A stretch of 8,915 nt of DNA from MFAQ01 sp964592455. GTDB taxonomy: Bacteria; Patescibacteriota; Microgenomatia; UBA1400; MFAQ01. The translations under genes were made by a program, and so were the position numbers. The stretch is from positions 1-8,915 of the forward strand of contig CAZQDQ010000039.1 in NCBI GenBank assembly GCA_964592455.1. Reading direction: 5' to 3'. Shown here piece by piece: positions 6,014 to 8,915 of this stretch. The notes beneath the pieces are model-generated. The model had not been told where the DNA came from. It did no database searches and saw nothing but the letters and a program-made list of their open reading frames with translations. Positions within the stretch are counted from its first letter, which is position 1, and each line of letters opens with the position of its first letter.

Positions 6014-6322
6014 ATGTTTAATAACTTTTCACCAAATGACTTAAACCCAACCCCTGGGTACATATTAGTAGAACCAGCCAAACAAGAAAAGAAAACCGCC
6101 TCTGGTCTTTACTTACCAGACACTCACACTGAAAAACCTCAGCATGGAACTGTTTTGGCTGTGGGTGGAAAACTAATTAATGATAGAGGTGTGGAAGTTG
6201 ATTCGCCTGTTAAAAAAGGCCAAACTGTTCTTTATAAAAAGTGGGGCGGTAACGAGATTCAAATCAAAGATGTAGAATATCAATTCCTTCGCTTCGACGA
6301 CATCCTCGCAGTTATTAAATAA
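6014..6322 (+). CDS. groES: GroES co-chaperonin (Hsp10/Cpn10)
   Basis: Heptameric lid of the GroEL folding chamber, cytosolic. The 102 residues contain the family signature: PGYILVEPAKQE (14-25), the mobile loop KKTASGLYLPD (26-36) that docks on GroEL, the GTVLAVG strand, the VKKGQTVLYKKWGG segment, and the C-terminal DDILAVIK. Length is normal, with a slightly long N-terminus (MFNNFSPNDLN) before the first conserved strand. Start ATG 6014 follows an A-rich run with no Shine-Dalgarno; no other start fits. It lies 40 nt after the CIRCE operator and 65 nt before groEL, so the two genes should be one heat-inducible operon. Confidence 0.96.
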   Translation: MFNNFSPNDLNPTPGYILVEPAKQEKKTASGLYLPDTHTEKPQHGTVLAVGGKLINDRGVEVDSPVKKGQTVLYKKWGGNEIQIKDVEYQFLRFDDILAVIK

Positions 6323-6332
6323 TAATTATCCT

Positions 6333-6367
6333 CGTCATTGTAAGGAACTTAAGTGACGCGGCAATCT
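6333..6367 (+). repeat. Palindromic repeat, copy C, between groES and groEL
   Basis: It begins CGTCATTG (6333-6340) and ends GACGCGGCAATCT (6355-6367), matching both ends of copy A in orientation. CGTCA (6333-6337) is complementary to TGACG (6354-6358) and ATTG to CAAT near the ends; TAAG-GAA-CTTA (6341-6351) forms a small inner hairpin. It fills most of the 65-nt gap, where it could affect groES mRNA stability or the groES:groEL ratio. Confidence 0.65.
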
Positions 6368-6387
6368 ATAAAAATTAAACAAATCAT

Positions 6388-8016
6388 ATGCCAAAACAAA
6401 TAATTTACGGAGAAGAAGCCAGAGGTAAGCTCCTTTCTGGTGTTAATAAATTAGCAAAAGCTGTGGTTACCACCTTGGGACCCAAAGGTAGAAATGTCGC
6501 CATCGACAAAAAGTGGGGAGCTCCGACAGTCCTTCACGATGGTGTCTCGGTTGCCAAAGAAGTAGAACTTGCAGACCCTTTTGAAAATATGGGAGCACAA
6601 CTGGTAAAAGAAGCTAGTAGTAAAACCAATGACGCCGCCGGAGATGGAACCACCACAGCCACTTTACTTGCCCAACAAATGGTTATTGCTGGTATGAAAA
6701 ACGTTGCTGCAGGGGCAAATCCTATGCAAATGAAACGTGGTATTGATAAAGCTGTTAGTGCCGTTGTTAGCGAGCTAGGAAACATTAAAAAGGAACTTTC
6801 TGAGAAGGACTGGGTGTCTGTTGCAACCATTTCTGCTCAAAAGCCAGAAATCGGAGAAAAAATAGCCGAGGCTCTAAAAATTGCCGGACGCGATGGAGTG
6901 GTCACTGTCGAAGAAAGTAAGGGAATGGACTTTGAGATAGAGCACAAAGATGGTATGCAGTTTGACAAAGGTTATGCCTCTGCCTACTTCGTTACTGACC
7001 CAAGTAATATGGAAGCTGTTATTGAAAACCCCTATATTCTCATTACTGACAAAAAGATCTCTGCCATTAGTGATCTACTACCGTTCCTCGAAAACACTAT
7101 GAAGGTTAGTAAAAACATAGTTATTATTGCTGATGACATCGATGGTGAAGCTCTGGCAACTTTAGCAATCAACAAAATGCGCGGAGCCTTTAATATCCTC
7201 GCAGTCAAGGCACCTGCATTTGGTGATAGGCGCAAGGCGCTTCTTCAAGACATAGCCATTCTTACTGGGGGGTCACTGATAACCGAAGACGCTGGTCGCA
7301 AACTAGATTCTGTTACTGTTGAAGATCTTGGTAGGGCAGACAGAGTTTGGTCTGACAAAGATAATACTCAAATAATTGGCGGTAAAGGTGACAAAGCTCA
7401 AATTAGTGCCAGACTAGACCAAATAAAAAAAGAGTACGAAAAATCTACTTCTGATTTTGATAAAGAAAAATTATCTGAAAGAATCGCAAAACTTGCTGGT
7501 GGAGTAGCAGTTATTAAAGTCGGTGCCGCCACTGAAGTAGAACTAAATGAACTTAAAGAAAGAGTTAAAGATGCTGTTGGAGCCACCAAAGCAGCTATCG
7601 AAGAAGGAATTGTTCCTGGTGGAGGAGTTGCCCTCCTTAAAGCAAGTAAATCGCTTGACAAGCTAAAAGGTGACAATGACGACGAAACAGTTGGAATTAA
7701 TCTTGTCCGCGATTCTTTGAGTCAGCCATTACGTGCTTTGGCTATTAATTCTGGTGTCGATGCTGGCTGGGTAGTAAAAGAGGTTGAGAAGTCCAAAGAG
7801 ATTGATTTTGGCTTCAATGCTCTAACTTTAGAATTTGAGCCGCTTTACAAAGCTGGCATTATCGACCCAGTAAAAGTTACTCGTTCGGCCCTCCAAAACG
7901 CTGCTAGCGTTGCAAGTATGATTCTTACCACCGAGTGTCTAATTACCGACGTCCCAGAAGAAAAGAAAGCCGATGGGCACAATCATGGCGCCGGCATGGA
8001 CGGCATGGGAATGTGA
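6388..8016 (+). CDS. groEL: GroEL chaperonin (Hsp60/Cpn60)
   Basis: ATP-driven folding chamber, working with GroES in the cytosol. The 542 residues are full length. Visible hallmarks are TTLGPKGRNVAID (28-40) and GDGTTT (85-90, with D86 as an ATP/metal ligand), the apical domain around AVKAPAFGDRRKALLQDIAILTGG, D395 in the DAVGATKAAIEEG stretch (equivalent to the hydrolytic aspartate D398 of E. coli), and the nucleotide-binding PGGG (410-413). The C-terminus ends HNHGAGMDGMGM, a histidine-containing version of the usual Gly-Gly-Met tail that projects into the cavity. No Shine-Dalgarno precedes ATG 6388; a short AT-rich leader follows the repeat. Expression should follow the CIRCE-controlled promoter upstream of groES. 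Several long - strand frames inside this gene are codon shadows. Confidence 0.98.
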   Translation: MPKQIIYGEEARGKLLSGVNKLAKAVVTTLGPKGRNVAIDKKWGAPTVLHDGVSVAKEVELADPFENMGAQLVKEASSKTNDAAGDGTTTATLLAQQMVIAGMKNVAAGANPMQMKRGIDKAVSAVVSELGNIKKELSEKDWVSVATISAQKPEIGEKIAEALKIAGRDGVVTVEESKGMDFEIEHKDGMQFDKGYASAYFVTDPSNMEAVIENPYILITDKKISAISDLLPFLENTMKVSKNIVIIADDIDGEALATLAINKMRGAFNILAVKAPAFGDRRKALLQDIAILTGGSLITEDAGRKLDSVTVEDLGRADRVWSDKDNTQIIGGKGDKAQISARLDQIKKEYEKSTSDFDKEKLSERIAKLAGGVAVIKVGAATEVELNELKERVKDAVGATKAAIEEGIVPGGGVALLKASKSLDKLKGDNDDETVGINLVRDSLSQPLRALAINSGVDAGWVVKEVEKSKEIDFGFNALTLEFEPLYKAGIIDPVKVTRSALQNAASVASMILTTECLITDVPEEKKADGHNHGAGMDGMGM

Positions 8017-8026
8017 TGTACTCATC

Positions 8027-8047
8027 ATCCTCGACTTTAGTCGGGAT
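8027..8047 (+). other. Small hairpin directly after groEL
   Basis: ATCC, a bulged T, CGAC (8027-8035), loop TTTA, then GTCGGGAT (8040-8047) form an 8-bp stem with one bulge, 10 nt after the groEL stop. No T-run follows, so it is not a typical terminator by itself; it could protect the mRNA 3' end or be a decayed repeat. Confidence 0.35.
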
Positions 8048-8056
8048 AATCACACA

Positions 8057-8090
8057 ATCAAAAAATCCCTATTTATAGGGGTTTTTTGAT
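8057..8090. terminator. Bidirectional intrinsic terminator between convergent genes
   Basis: Arms 8057-8071 and 8076-8090 pair over 15 bp with a single G.U, around the loop TTTA. The stem has an A-run on the left and a T-run (8082-8087) on the right, so both strands give a GC-centred hairpin with a U-tract. It serves groEL on + and lies 2 nt beyond the stop of the - strand gene. Confidence 0.85.
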
Positions 8091-8092
8091 AT

Positions 8093-8914
8093 TCAGTCTT
8101 GTAGACCCCAAAACAACTTGAGCGATCGTAACATTTCTTCAGGATTATCTGTTATTTCTTCTAAAAGAGTTGAAAGTTTTTTGTAATCAAGTTTACTTTC
8201 GTCCACAAAACAACTTTCTGTAACATACTCTTGGTATTCGTTCAAGATTAACTTCCAAATCTTCAATCCTCGTCTTGCTAATTCTAAGTCTTTATCTAAG
8301 TTGTTCACCACAATGCCAGTAACTCTTTGAACGATTTCCCTAAAACCACTATTGTCATTTAGTACCAGATCATTCAGTCGATGGGGAAAGGCTACTCTAT
8401 CAAGCATTTGCTCAATAACTTGCAAAGAGGCATTACCTTTTGCCGTTTCTAGATCTTCACAAAGTTTGTCATAAAACCAATCTTCAATTTCTCTTTGAAA
8501 CCTCTCTCCGCCCAGCTCAATAGGCCAACCCTTAAAAACGAAGTTCTTCTGTATTTCTGAAAGTTTGTGTAGTTTCCCGTCTTTTGTTTCCATTTGCCCA
8601 TCAACAATATGATTGTCCATTAACTTTTCTTTCAAAGCTTTAGGATCTTGAATATTCATTACTTTGTCTATCTCTTCGATCATTCTCTTGTTTTTAACCC
8701 ACTCAAACAACATAGATATAAGCAGCTCTGTAGCTAGAGTCTCCCTGTCCTCCCAACGGTCTTTCGTTTGTGGAATCAACTTTTTTACGTGATCTACTAT
8801 TTTATCAGCACTCTCCATCATATCCTTATCTGTTTTGTGGAAAGAGCGATATTGATCTCTTTTTTCAGCCAATTCTCCAATTTCCCAATGAACCAAGTCA
8901 ATCAAATGCTTATT
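8093..8914 (-). CDS. Helical soluble protein of unknown function (5' end probably off window)
   Basis: I do not recognise this family. Counting from a TTG at 8905 gives 270 residues, but the frame is open to the right edge (codons for N-K-H precede it), so the true start may be outside. The protein is rich in Lys, Glu, Asp and Leu, has no membrane helix or signal peptide, and appears almost wholly alpha-helical. Recognisable patches are HWEIGELAEKRDQYRSFHK near the N-terminus, GWPIELGGERFQREIEDWFYDKL in the middle, and DRVAFPHRLNDLVLND followed by an acidic C-terminus ending LKLFWGLQD. No P-loop or metal-binding cluster is visible. It is convergent with groEL and shares the terminator at 8057-8090, so it belongs to a different transcript. 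Coding status is firm because of its length and even amino-acid composition. Confidence 0.7.
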   Translation of the reverse strand, partial: NKHLIDLVHWEIGELAEKRDQYRSFHKTDKDMMESADKIVDHVKKLIPQTKDRWEDRETLATELLISMLFEWVKNKRMIEEIDKVMNIQDPKALKEKLMDNHIVDGQMETKDGKLHKLSEIQKNFVFKGWPIELGGERFQREIEDWFYDKLCEDLETAKGNASLQVIEQMLDRVAFPHRLNDLVLNDNSGFREIVQRVTGIVVNNLDKDLELARRGLKIWKLILNEYQEYVTESCFVDESKLDYKKLSTLLEEITDNPEEMLRSLKLFWGLQD

Positions 8915-8915
8915 A

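Noticed and set aside
6367..6372. TATAAA as a separate promoter for groEL
   Set aside because: There is no -35 partner, and groEL is already served by the CIRCE-controlled promoter upstream of groES.
6534..7676. Three long - strand open frames inside groEL
   Set aside because: They are antisense shadows of a strongly conserved gene, with low-complexity Ser/Ala/Leu-rich products and no start signals.
465..8016. Alternative genetic code (UGA as glycine, as in Gracilibacteria and Absconditabacteria)
   Set aside because: TGA ends several genes at the expected family C-termini, including groEL after its Gly-Met tail, so standard code 11 holds.

Overview
The window looks like a chromosome segment of a Candidate Phyla Radiation (Patescibacteria) bacterium, probably near Microgenomates/Katanobacteria. 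This rests on the AT-rich composition, the short intergenic gaps, the mostly weak or absent Shine-Dalgarno sites, the divergent YidC, and a soluble type IV secretion-type ATPase of a kind I associate with these genomes. It is family recognition from the protein sequences, not a tree. Several stops are TGA and the readable tryptophans are TGG, so code 11 fits and UGA recoding (code 25) does not.

Layout. (1) At 3-1808, all on +: the 3' part of a probable nucleotidyltransferase-family gene, overlapping by 4 bp a yidC/oxa1 insertase, then 7 nt later a very short SPFH/band-7 protein. (2) At 1833-5093, a 1086-residue protein joins a type IV secretion/HerA-type P-loop ATPase, through a disordered linker, to a C-terminal Nudix domain. 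Its tail overlaps the next gene by about 150 nt in another frame. (3) At 4942-5907, a single-pass membrane protein with a disordered cytoplasmic N-terminus and an outer domain of unknown function. (4) At 5915-8016, a textbook heat-shock unit: sigma70-type promoter, CIRCE operator, groES, groEL. (5) A bidirectional terminator at 8057-8090 separates groEL from a convergent gene of unknown function on the - strand, cut by the right edge.

How the parts may fit. YidC, the SPFH protein, the ATPase fusion and the single-pass protein are all plausible envelope or envelope-associated proteins and could form one expression unit. Shared function is inference. groESL is controlled separately, by HrcA through CIRCE.

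The most unusual points are: the ATPase-Nudix fusion, with copies of a short palindromic repeat embedded in frame in its linker and another copy between groES and groEL; the out-of-frame overlap at the 3' end of the fusion gene; -10-like hexamers 6-8 nt upstream of four successive start codons, suggesting leaderless transcripts; and a CIRCE element whose extended 13-bp arms could also stop read-through. No tRNA, rRNA, CRISPR array or insertion sequence was seen. No stretch over 300 bases lacks a gene.
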